Assembly (NCBI GenBank): GCA_037444705.1
Contig: JBBILY010000037.1
Location: 1 to 19,920 of the forward strand
Reading direction: 5' to 3'
Length of the DNA stretch: 19,920 nucleotides
From: DATCYX01 sp037444705
GTDB taxonomy: Bacteria > Chloroflexota > Anaerolineae > Anaerolineales > UBA4823
The notes beneath the pieces were generated by a model. It ran no database searches. It saw only the letters and a program-made list of their open reading frames with translations, and was not told the origin of the DNA. A program made the position numbers and the translations under genes. Below are positions 13,874 to 19,920 of the stretch, piece by piece (positions within the stretch are counted from its first letter, which is position 1; each line of letters starts with the position of its first letter).

Positions 13874-14257
13874 CTAGGAGACCACCTGATGCCCGGCTAA
13901 TCTCAAGGCTTCCAGTGCGCTTTCCAGGTGCGTTTCCCGGATCAGGATGTAATCCGTGCTATAGGTCGAGAGGGCGAGCAGAGGGATGCCCGCCTGAGCT
14001 AACGGGGTAGCCAGTGAAGCCAACACACCTACAAGAGAAAAATCCAGAGGGCCGGTTACCTTAAGCGCACGCCAGCCTCTTTCTGCGGTTTGCCCCGGGG
14101 GCAGGCAACCCTCAGCGCAGATGAGCGTCAATTCGTCAACGTCCCAGATCAACGCCAGCAACTCCTGACCTTTAGCCCACTCAGGGGGCGTTGCCGCCAT
14201 ATCCAGACGGCAGACCGTGAGCGGCTCGTTTAGCAGAAGGAGTTCCACGAGGCCCAC
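13874..14257 (-). CDS. Small ACT-domain protein
   Basis: A 127-residue protein with two ACT-like halves. The second is clearest: W-R-A-L-K-V-T-G-P-L-D-F, then L-A-S-L-A-T-P-L-A-Q-A-G-I-P-L-L-A-L-S-T-Y-S-T-D-Y. It ends in a helix (H-L-E-S-A-L-E-A-L). This pattern is typical of ACT_7/CASTOR-like proteins that sense amino acids. Bacterial members are uncharacterised. The start is a GTG at 14257, one base after the moeA stop. Another GTG at 14248, behind GGGTGG, is equally plausible. It lies inside the Mo-cofactor operon with tight spacing on both sides. A regulatory role there is conjecture. Confidence 0.8.
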   Translation of the reverse strand: MGLVELLLLNEPLTVCRLDMAATPPEWAKGQELLALIWDVDELTLICAEGCLPPGQTAERGWRALKVTGPLDFSLVGVLASLATPLAQAGIPLLALSTYSTDYILIRETHLESALEALRLAGHQVVS

Positions 14258-14258
14258 C

Positions 14259-15491
14259 CTACATCAAAAGCACCTCAACCATCTCACCCGCCGCCAGGCC
14301 TGTGGCATCCGCAGGGATGCGCACCAGACCGTCGGCGCGCGCCAGCGAGAAGATCAGGTTGCTTTTACTGAAAATAGGCTCTGCCTGATATCCATCGGGT
14401 GTGGACAGCAGGCGCACGGCAATCCAGTCTTCACGCCCGGCCTGGGAGGGCAGGTTGAGCCTCAACCGCGCTAGGCGGCTGGGCCTGGGTCGCTCGGCCT
14501 GTAAACCAAGCAGCCGTTCAATCAGCGGTTTGACGAACAAGGTGGCAATCACCAGAGCGCTCACCGGGTTGCCCGGCAAGCCGATCACAGCCTTCCCATC
14601 ACAAACCGCCAGGATGGTGGGCTTGCCCGGGCGAACGTTCACCCCATGAACCAACACCCCTGGCTTACCCAGGTCGTTAATCACCTTAGCGGTCAGATCG
14701 CGCGTGCTGGCGGAGGAACCCGCGGTGATCACCACTGCCTGGCATTCAGCCAGAGCCTTGCCAGCCACGGCGCGCAGGGCGTCTTCACGGTCAGGGACGA
14801 TGCCATACCGCAACGGCACACCGCCCGTCTCCTGCACCAGGGCGCTCAGAGTGTAGGCATTGACATCCCGCACCTGGCCTGGGGCAGGCGCAACCTCTGG
14901 CGCGACCACCTCATCCCCGCTGGAGATGATCCCCAGGCGCGGCTGGCGGGTGACCAGCACCCGGGTTAAGCCCAAAGCCATCAAACCTCCGATCTCTGCC
15001 GGGCGCAAGCGCACACCAGGGTGGATGACCACTTCGCCAGCGGCAACATCTTCGCCCACCTTCAGCACATTTTCGCCCACCGCCACGGCGCGCAGCACCT
15101 CGACCTCGCCGGGGCGAGCGCTTTGAGTGTGTTCCACCATAACCACTGCATCGGCTCCGCCAGGGAGCATCCCCCCCGTGTGGATTAATGCACACTGACC
15201 AGGAGCCAGGATGAAATCCACCGCCGCCCCCATCGGCACCTCGCCCACCACCTCCAGGTATGCCGGTAGTGAGTCGCTGGCGCCAAAAGTGTCACTGGCG
15301 CGTACGGCATAGCCGTCCACGGTGGCGCGGGGAAAGGCAGGCAAAGGATGAGGGGCAATCACCACCGAGGCCGTCACCCGCCCTAACGCCTGGGCGGTAT
15401 CTACCATCTCAGTTTCGGCTGAGGCAGGCACATGAGCCAAAAGGCGGCTTAAAGCCTCTGGAGGGGGGAGAAGTTCTAGAAATTCGGGCAT
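14259..15491 (-). CDS. moeA: Molybdopterin molybdenumtransferase MoeA
   Basis: A 410-residue protein, the normal MoeA length, catalysing insertion of molybdate into adenylated molybdopterin in the cytoplasm. Motifs are T-V-D-G-Y-A (57-62), H-T-G-G-M-L-P-G-G-A-D-A-V-V (104-117), S-G-D-E-V (191-195), T-A-G-S-S-A-S-T-R-D (256-265) and the canonical G-L-P-G-N-P-V-S-A (304-312). The C-terminal domain IV (about 335-410) is present. The ATG at 15491 lies 4 bases after the stop of the lipoprotein gene and matches the family N-terminus. A longer in-frame start inside that gene is rejected. A second, divergent MoeA with a C-terminal extension lies two genes downstream. Two paralogues often mean separate Mo and W handling (inference). 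Confidence 0.95.
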   Translation of the reverse strand: MPEFLELLPPPEALSRLLAHVPASAETEMVDTAQALGRVTASVVIAPHPLPAFPRATVDGYAVRASDTFGASDSLPAYLEVVGEVPMGAAVDFILAPGQCALIHTGGMLPGGADAVVMVEHTQSARPGEVEVLRAVAVGENVLKVGEDVAAGEVVIHPGVRLRPAEIGGLMALGLTRVLVTRQPRLGIISSGDEVVAPEVAPAPGQVRDVNAYTLSALVQETGGVPLRYGIVPDREDALRAVAGKALAECQAVVITAGSSASTRDLTAKVINDLGKPGVLVHGVNVRPGKPTILAVCDGKAVIGLPGNPVSALVIATLFVKPLIERLLGLQAERPRPSRLARLRLNLPSQAGREDWIAVRLLSTPDGYQAEPIFSKSNLIFSLARADGLVRIPADATGLAAGEMVEVLLM

Positions 15492-15495
15492 CGCA

Positions 15496-16452
15496 TCACC
15501 GCTCAGAGCTGATTTCTTTGGTTTCGAAATTATATCGCCATCCTCTCCCCTGCTCATCCATCAGCCTTAACTCGGAGGGTGTATCCCAAACAAGCGTAGC
15601 AAAAGTGTGCTCTTGCGTATCCAGGAGAGAGGTTTGCTTCAGATCGGCCAATTCCAGAAGCACAAGATGGGATGCACCTGAAAGCGGACAAAAAGTCTCA
15701 ATCTGCAGATAGACCACAGCCTGGCTATCTGGTGACCAGGCCAGAGGGCCCACCTCGAAGCCTGAGAAAGCCGCCTCAACCCGCCCAATCTCACCCTCAT
15801 TCAGATCCCACAGGAGCAATTGCTGCCCCTGCCAGGTCGCTAACTTTGTCCCATCGGGCGATAGGCCACCTCCACCCAGGAACTCAATTTCCAGGCTTTG
15901 TACATCCAGGCGCAGAAAAGGAGGCGTCCAATATCCACAGCCATCCGGCACACCCTCGCGGGCGTTGGTGTAATAGAGATAGCGGCTGTCCGATGACCAA
16001 AAAAGGGCTTTCAGGCCAAAAGCACCCAACCCACCGCACACCTGCAGTTGACGGTCGGCAGGCCTCACACGGCCGCTGGGCAGGTGGATCAGGTTCAATT
16101 GCTCGTAAGCATACGCCTCCGCCTCATTCACGCTAACACAGGGATAAACGATGACTTCAGCCCGCCACTGACCATCGGGTGAGAGCACAGGTTGAAGCAC
16201 CTGAGGCAGATTGGCTGTCGTCACCGTGCCAACGACATCTGCGGTCGCAGCCACTGGAACAGGGGTGGGCGTGGCTAGCGGCAGCGGGGATGGGGTGGGC
16301 GTATGGTTGGGTAAGGTGGGTGTACCGCTGGGGAGGGATGACGTGAGACCAGGCGTTATCGTGGCAGGCGTAGGGAGGGCTAAGGGTAATCCACAACCCG
16401 CAACCAGCCCGAGGAGCGAGAGGTAAATCCCAAGCCAACTCCTGGTCATCAT
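15496..16452 (-). CDS. Lipoprotein with predicted TolB/WD40-like beta-propeller
   Basis: A 318-residue surface lipoprotein. The signal peptide ends in a lipobox L-V-A-G-C with lipidated Cys20. It is followed by a Thr/Pro-rich linker (about 25-70) typical of monoderm surface proteins. The rest shows repeated blade-like motifs: L-S-P-D-G-Q-W, W-S-S-D-S-R-Y-L-Y-Y, L-S-P-D-G-T-K-L-A and W-S-P-D-S-Q-A-V-V-Y. These are the S-P-D-G/S-x-D-S signature of TolB/WD40-type propellers. Such proteins bind ligands or partners; the function here is unknown. The ATG at 16452 is preferred to a TTG two codons earlier. It starts 6 bases after the prenyltransferase stop, with AAGG upstream, and ends 4 bases before moeA. 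Confidence 0.85.
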   Translation of the reverse strand: MMTRSWLGIYLSLLGLVAGCGLPLALPTPATITPGLTSSLPSGTPTLPNHTPTPSPLPLATPTPVPVAATADVVGTVTTANLPQVLQPVLSPDGQWRAEVIVYPCVSVNEAEAYAYEQLNLIHLPSGRVRPADRQLQVCGGLGAFGLKALFWSSDSRYLYYTNAREGVPDGCGYWTPPFLRLDVQSLEIEFLGGGGLSPDGTKLATWQGQQLLLWDLNEGEIGRVEAAFSGFEVGPLAWSPDSQAVVYLQIETFCPLSGASHLVLLELADLKQTSLLDTQEHTFATLVWDTPSELRLMDEQGRGWRYNFETKEISSER

Positions 16453-16458
16453 AAACAA

Positions 16459-17376
16459 TTACCTTGTCCAATACGCCAGGGTCAACAGGTAGGCTGTCGT
16501 GGCAAAAAGCGCTACCGCAGTCAGGGTCAGGGCATTCCAATTTGGCTTACCCCCCAGCGCAATGCGCCGCATCTGCCAGATCTGCAATAAACCTAAAGGC
16601 AAGGGGATGAAAGCCGGCACAGCGATCATTAACGGCAAGCCAAATACCAAAGATAGGCTCAAGAGCAAGAAAGCAAACAAAATGAGAGCGTTGTGGAGAG
16701 CCATGCCGTTCTGCCAACCCAGGCGCACCATCAGTGTCCGTTTATTCTGCTTCAGATCAGAGGCATAATCCGGCAACTCGAAGGCGAGCATCATGGCCAG
16801 ATGCAGGGCGGTGAGCGGAAAAGTGGTCATCGCCACCAGGCGGTGCAATTCGCCCCGCTGTAACATAAAGGCAAAGGCCGGTAACAGGTTGGCGACCAGA
16901 ATGGAGGTGGTTAACTCGCCAAAACCCGAGGCAACCAGGCGTACGGGCGGCATCGAATAAAACACCGCCCCCAGGAAAGCCAGGATCATCACAAACAACA
17001 ACCCTGAAGATAAATCCAGAGTGCGCATCATCAAAACCGTTATAGAAGCACCTGCCACCAGGCAGGCCGCGGCGCTCAGGAGCACAGTCTGAGGGGAGAG
17101 TTTGCCCACCACCCCACTCCCGCCGGAAAAAGGCGTGCGGTTGGGATTGATCACATCCTGGCTCGAATCGTAATATTCGTTGAGGTAATTGGCAGCCAAT
17201 TGCAGAAATAGCGCCCAGAACTGCCCCATGAAGTAAGCCGTCCAATTGACAGGGCTGCCCAGGTAGCGCGCTATCCCTACCCCCAAAGCATATAACAGCA
17301 CCGCCCCCAGCAAAAAGAGGGGCCGCGAAAGGCGAATAAACAACAGCCAGGGCTTTTGAGGCGGGCGCTCATCCAT
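16459..17376 (-). CDS. UbiA-superfamily prenyltransferase (MenA-like)
   Basis: A 305-residue integral membrane enzyme with eight or nine hydrophobic helices. The first Asp-rich motif is N-Y-L-N-E-Y-Y-D-S-S-Q-D (63-74, with Asp70 and Asp74) and the second is D-Y-A-S-D (203-207). Both coordinate Mg-diphosphate of the prenyl donor. S-G-G-S-G-V-V-G-K-L-S (84-94) and L-P-D-Y-A-S-D-L-K-Q-N-K-R-T-L-M-V-R-L-G resemble MenA, which prenylates 1,4-dihydroxy-2-naphthoate to make demethylmenaquinone. Other UbiA acceptors cannot be excluded. It heads the six-gene operon running down to 10822. The ATG at 17376 has AAGG about 8 nt upstream. Confidence 0.92.
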   Translation of the reverse strand: MDERPPQKPWLLFIRLSRPLFLLGAVLLYALGVGIARYLGSPVNWTAYFMGQFWALFLQLAANYLNEYYDSSQDVINPNRTPFSGGSGVVGKLSPQTVLLSAAACLVAGASITVLMMRTLDLSSGLLFVMILAFLGAVFYSMPPVRLVASGFGELTTSILVANLLPAFAFMLQRGELHRLVAMTTFPLTALHLAMMLAFELPDYASDLKQNKRTLMVRLGWQNGMALHNALILFAFLLLSLSLVFGLPLMIAVPAFIPLPLGLLQIWQMRRIALGGKPNWNALTLTAVALFATTAYLLTLAYWTR

Positions 17377-17460
17377 AGCAGACCTTGCTCCAGGATGATT
17401 CTACCTCATCAGCCCCAAGGCAAGATGAATGGGAATGGTTGGAATGCAGACCACCCTCGC

Positions 17461-17937
17461 TTATCCGCCCAGGGCTCTGCGGATATCCCTTTGATGAATC
17501 TGGTTGTGACGGTAGAGTAATTTAATAATCTCGCTCAGCGGAGCAACACCCAACCAGGGATGACGCCCGAAGCGAGCCAGGTCATCCTGGGTCAGGCGCG
17601 CCACTAAATCGGCGCTCCTACGGCGCAAATCGGCAAAGCGTTGCATCAGTTCGCTTTCGGGGGTGTCTCTCAGGCCCGAAACCTTGCGCTGGTTATAGGC
17701 ATCCAGATTAAAGTCTGGGGGAGAACCGCTGCCGCCCGCCAGGATGTCTTCAATCAGGCGGCGGATGCCGTCCTCAGCCGCCACAAAGTGCGCCAACACA
17801 TCCCGCACCTGCCAAGCTGCCCCATCGGTATAGATGATTTGCGACCACTGCTCCGCCTTCAGGTTGCGGAAGAACTCCAGCGTTTTCTCCCCCTCATCTC
17901 GCAAGCGCTCAGATAAAAAAGTCGGAGTCTCGTTCAT
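17461..17937 (-). CDS. DinB/maleylpyruvate-isomerase-like four-helix-bundle protein
   Basis: A 158-residue DinB-superfamily protein. The three expected metal-binding histidines are visible: His50 (V-L-A-H-F-V-A-A-E-D), His144 and His148 (Y-R-H-N-Q-I-H-Q-R-D-I). W-Q-V-R-D-V-L-A-H is the typical start of helix 2. The family includes thiol (mycothiol or bacillithiol)-dependent transferases and isomerases and many uncharacterised stress proteins, and the reaction cannot be assigned here. It follows the rhodanese gene by 53 bases on the same strand and precedes the prenyltransferase by 84 bases, so it may be cotranscribed with either. No clear Shine-Dalgarno precedes the ATG. Confidence 0.88.
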   Translation of the reverse strand: MNETPTFLSERLRDEGEKTLEFFRNLKAEQWSQIIYTDGAAWQVRDVLAHFVAAEDGIRRLIEDILAGGSGSPPDFNLDAYNQRKVSGLRDTPESELMQRFADLRRRSADLVARLTQDDLARFGRHPWLGVAPLSEIIKLLYRHNQIHQRDIRRALGG

Positions 17938-17990
17938 AAAAACTGCTGTGTTATCTCTGGCAAAGGGTGCTCTTTCGCTTCAGGGCGGTC

Positions 17991-18467
17991 TCAAGGTTCC
18001 ACTGGATAGCCGGCTTCCAACCAGGCATTAAAACCACCCTCGATAGGCGTGACGTTTTTGAAGCCTTGCTCTAGAAGGAATTGCGCCGCACGGGCGCTCG
18101 ACTCTTCGGCCGGTCAGGTTCAATACGTGATAATCCAGGCGCTCGGCTCCAATTCCTCGAGGCGCTGGGGAAGTTCAGAGAGCGGGATGGATAGGGCGCC
18201 GGGGATGTGAGCATGGGCGTAGGCTTCGGCGGTGCGCACATCAACAAATATGGCGCTGCCTGTGTCAAAAGCCGCTTTGGCATCGGCGAGCGAGACGCGA
18301 GGCACCTCAGCAACCGTCAGGGTTGCCTCCTGCGATGCGGGCGGGTTGATTTGACTCTTCCCCAGGCCAGGCCAGAGCATCCAGATTGCCGCACCCAGGA
18401 GAAGCAGCCCTCCCAGGGCGACCATCCCCAGCGGTAGCCAGGGAACTTCGCGGCGTCTTGAACTCAT
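17991..18467 (-). CDS. Membrane-anchored rhodanese, candidate selenoprotein with two in-frame TGA codons (Sec-Thr-Sec)
   Basis: Read through two TGA codons this gives 158 residues. An R-R-R N-terminus and TM anchor (9-34) precede a rhodanese domain (about 57-157). It has V-S-L-A-D-A-K-A-A-F, F-V-D-V-R-T-A-E-A-Y-A-H-A-H-I-P-G-A and I-P-L-S-E-L, then W-I-I-T-Y. The next codons are TGA (18120-18122), ACC and TGA (18114-18116). The same frame then continues with P-A-E-E-S-S-A-R-A-A, L-E-Q-G-F-K-N-V and I-E-G-G-F-N-A-W-L-E-A-G-Y-P-V-E-P to a TGA stop. Relatives read Y-C-x-C-P-x-E here, so both TGAs replace active-site Cys codons. The simplest explanation is selenocysteine at 116 and 118. A pseudogene by two TGC/TGT-to-TGA changes is the alternative. 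A strong GGAGGT precedes the ATG. If translation stops at the first TGA, the product is 115 residues without active site. Confidence 0.72.
18083..18097 (-). promoter_or_regulatory. Candidate bacterial SECIS hairpin
   Basis: On the mRNA, GCGCC (18097-18093) pairs with GGCGC (18087-18083) around the loop CGUGC, whose second and third bases are G and U. The loop begins 21 nt after the second TGA and 27 nt after the first. Known bacterial SECIS loops lie roughly 16-37 nt from the UGA and carry an early G/GU. GAAG upstream (within 18107-18104) can pair with CUUC downstream to extend the stem beyond an internal loop. GC-rich coding sequence makes chance hairpins common, so this is only supportive. 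Confidence 0.4.
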
Positions 18468-18545
18468 GCTACCTCCATGGTGATGACCAGGGCTGAAGAG
18501 AAATAAGCCAAAACCCTGCGACCTTCTGGCGCGTGAATGGTCTCC

Positions 18546-18554
18546 ATGATACCA
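18546..18554 (-). promoter_or_regulatory. Candidate extended -10 promoter of the rhodanese gene
   Basis: TGG-TATCAT on the minus strand is a five-of-six -10 match with the TGn extension, about 80 bases before the rhodanese ATG. No good -35 is visible. It lies just after the radical SAM stop codon and would give the rhodanese gene its own transcript. Confidence 0.35.
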
Positions 18555-18591
18555 TAATTCCAGGGTAAGAGTGAGAACCTCGCCGTAATGC

Positions 18592-19536
18592 TCACAACCA
18601 AACCAGGATGGAACGTCGCTGATCCAGCCGATACAGGCCTGCCTGATGCGCCAGTTTCACTGCCTCTTCGTATTCCTGACGGGTGATGCGGCGGTTAATC
18701 TTCGGATATTGGCTGGCATGATAAGCCGGCCGATACTGATCCATCAGGTTTAGATAGGTATTCGGGGAAATCTCCTCGGCCAGGAAACGCACAATCTCAG
18801 CCGTACTAGCCAGGCCGTTAGGCAATACCAGGTGCCGCACAAGAAGGCCGCGTTGTGCCAGGCCGCGCTCATCAATTTGCAAGTCCCCCACTTGGCGGTG
18901 CATCTCACGTACGGCCGCCTGATTCACCTCAGGGTAATGGGGGATTTTGGAATAATAGCGCGCAATCTGAGCGCTGGCGTATTTCATATCGGGCATGTAG
19001 ATATCAATCACCCCATCCAGCAGGCGCAACGCGGCCAGCGAATCGTAGCCACCGCTGTTATAAACCAAAGGCAGGCGCAATCCCGCCTGTGCCGCGATCA
19101 GCACCGCCGCCAAGATGGGTGCCACCACGTGGCTCGGAGAAACCAGATTGATATTGTGACAGCCATAGGCCTGCAATTCCAGCATCATCGCCGCCAGTTC
19201 TAGCGGCTCCACTTCCTCACCGGCATCCGTCTGGCTGATGTCGTAGTTCTGGCAGAACTGACAGCGCAGGTTGCAGCGGGAAAAGAAGATCGTCCCCGAG
19301 CCACGCCAGCCGCGCAGAGGATCTTCCTCGCCCAGATGAGGCCCATAACTGCTGACGCGGGCGCGCTCGCCTGTGCGACACACGCCTAATTTCCCGGCGC
19401 AGCGGTCCACGCCACACTCCCAACCGCAGAGATCACAATGGCTGAGATGCTCATACGCCTGAGAAACGCGTTGTGTCAGTTCACCGCTGCGCAAGAGGCG
19501 CACATATGCTGGCTCGAAAGTTGAGGTTTCAGCCAT
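18592..19536 (-). CDS. PflX-type radical SAM protein
   Basis: A 314-residue radical SAM protein of the PflX/PflA-activase-like group (COG1313-type). The radical SAM cluster motif is C-N-L-R-C-Q-F-C (Cys88, Cys92, Cys95), preceded by G-x-G-T-I-F-F-S-R. An N-terminal Cys set (C-D-L-C-G-W-E-C, C-A-G-K-L-G-V-C: 34, 37, 41, 46, 53) could bind an extra cluster or zinc. Y-N-S-G-G-Y (residues 163-168) and Y-M-P-D-M-K-Y (182-188) are characteristic of the group. Its substrate is unknown; relatives activate glycyl-radical enzymes, but none is in this window. The ATG at 19536 is preferred to a TTG four codons upstream. A good promoter lies about 60 bases before it. Confidence 0.9.
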   Translation of the reverse strand: MAETSTFEPAYVRLLRSGELTQRVSQAYEHLSHCDLCGWECGVDRCAGKLGVCRTGERARVSSYGPHLGEEDPLRGWRGSGTIFFSRCNLRCQFCQNYDISQTDAGEEVEPLELAAMMLELQAYGCHNINLVSPSHVVAPILAAVLIAAQAGLRLPLVYNSGGYDSLAALRLLDGVIDIYMPDMKYASAQIARYYSKIPHYPEVNQAAVREMHRQVGDLQIDERGLAQRGLLVRHLVLPNGLASTAEIVRFLAEEISPNTYLNLMDQYRPAYHASQYPKINRRITRQEYEEAVKLAHQAGLYRLDQRRSILVWL

Positions 19537-19597
19537 CGTCTTAACCAAAACTTAAAAACCGCGCCAATCTGAGGCTTTCGGATATAATTTTATGCGT

Positions 19598-19626
19598 ATT
19601 ATACGCCATGCCGCCTCATCAAACAA
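19598..19626 (-). promoter_or_regulatory. Promoter of the radical SAM gene, -10 centred in a palindrome
   Basis: On the minus strand a perfect TATAAT (19603-19598) lies 17 bp downstream of TTGTTT (19626-19621), a half-consensus -35. The -10 box is embedded in the 13-base palindrome GCGTATTATACGC (19594-19606). This could be a repressor site or simply flanking symmetry. Confidence 0.5.
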
Positions 19627-19920
19627 CCGAAAGGGCAGGGATATACACCTTCAGGGATGGAAACCAGCCAGCATCGCCGACCCATTCCAATTAACCGCCC
19701 GCTTAAGATTGTCCCTCTGAAAGTTTCAAGCGCTCATGAAGTGTATCAACGGGGCGGGAAATAGCACAATCAAGAAATGATCGTTTTTTGGATATTATTC
19801 GGCTGTGGGAATCGCACGAATCCATTTGCGGGGCATGGGGCGGCGCAGGAAGGTTGACTTTGCCTGGGAAACACATGGGGTTAAAACCATCCACTTCCAA
19901 AAGACCGCCATGCCTGCCCT
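19627..19920. other. Stretch without a recognisable gene
   Basis: The last ~294 bases carry no convincing coding sequence in six frames. The one 65-codon minus-strand frame has no family features and no Shine-Dalgarno. An ATG at 19910 on the plus strand could open a gene beyond the window. No tRNA or terminator is seen. Confidence 0.5.

Noticed and set aside
15492..15557. 22-residue extension of MoeA into the lipoprotein gene
   Set aside because: The ATG at 15491 fits the family length and lies 4 nt after the upstream stop, the usual coupling arrangement.
15260..15712. 150-codon plus-strand frame opposite moeA and the lipoprotein gene
   Set aside because: It is antisense to two well-supported genes and has no recognisable domain; long shadow frames are common in GC-rich DNA.
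17991..18467. Reassigned genetic code (TGA as sense) to explain the rhodanese
   Set aside because: Many other genes here end in TGA at the expected family length (hydrolase, nitroreductase, MoeA fusion), and no other gene carries an in-frame TGA.
19854..19859. TTGACT as a -35 box for a plus-strand gene leaving the window
   Set aside because: No acceptable -10 box at 16-18 bp spacing.
19703..19900. 65-codon minus-strand frame near the right end
   Set aside because: No Shine-Dalgarno, no domain pattern, and composition not typical of the neighbouring genes.
1..19920. CRISPR arrays, tRNA/rRNA genes, insertion sequences or phage genes
   Set aside because: No regularly spaced repeats with spacers, no tRNA cloverleaf features, no transposase motifs and no terminal inverted repeats were seen.

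Overview
The window looks like a scaffold from an uncultured Chloroflexota bacterium, probably Anaerolineae. This rests on gene content and protein style (a class IV HDAC-like deacetylase, MoeA fused to a periplasmic-binding-like domain, a DinB-family protein, Met/Gly-rich exported proteins), on GC-rich coding sequence with TGA used as an ordinary stop, and on a mix of ATG and GTG starts. It is an inference, not a database match. There is one scaffold join (10 Ns at 7903-7912) inside uvrB. I see no rRNA, tRNA, CRISPR array, insertion sequence or phage gene.

Layout. (1) 3-197: the 3' end of a helix-hairpin-helix (ComEA-like) gene. (2) 255-3531, plus strand: a tight cluster of alpha/beta hydrolase, CDF metal transporter, nitroreductase-family protein and class IV HDAC-like deacetylase. 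(3) 6779-3521, minus strand: a signalling operon led by a small exported Met/Gly-rich protein, then an OmpR-family regulator, a HAMP sensor kinase with a Met-rich sensor loop, and a YbaK-type deacylase. Its promoter region carries a four-unit, 11-bp-phased direct repeat, as expected of a PhoB/OmpR-type site. (4) 8952-6790: uvrB, interrupted by an assembly artefact. (5) 10202-9185: a SlyD-like FKBP prolyl isomerase and a Bcp/PrxQ peroxiredoxin, with a probable terminator after the latter. (6) 10768-10400: an orphan CheY-like receiver. (7) 17376-10822, minus strand: a compact six-gene operon of UbiA/MenA-like prenyltransferase, propeller-like lipoprotein, MoeA, ACT-domain protein, NodB-type polysaccharide deacetylase, and a MoeA fused to a substrate-binding-like domain. 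(8) 18467-17461: a membrane-anchored rhodanese and a DinB-family protein. (9) 19536-18592: a PflX-type radical SAM protein behind a good promoter. (10) 19627-19920: no convincing gene.

The most striking observation is in the rhodanese gene. Its reading frame meets two TGA codons separated by one Thr codon, exactly where relatives have the Cys-x-Cys of the active-site loop (Y-C-x-C-P-x-E). It then continues in the same frame with convincing rhodanese sequence for 40 more codons to a third TGA. A GC-rich hairpin with GU in its apical loop lies 21 and 27 nt after the two TGAs, a geometry compatible with a bacterial SECIS element. The simplest reading is a rhodanese selenoprotein with a Sec-Thr-Sec (UxU) active site. 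A twice-mutated pseudogene is the main alternative.
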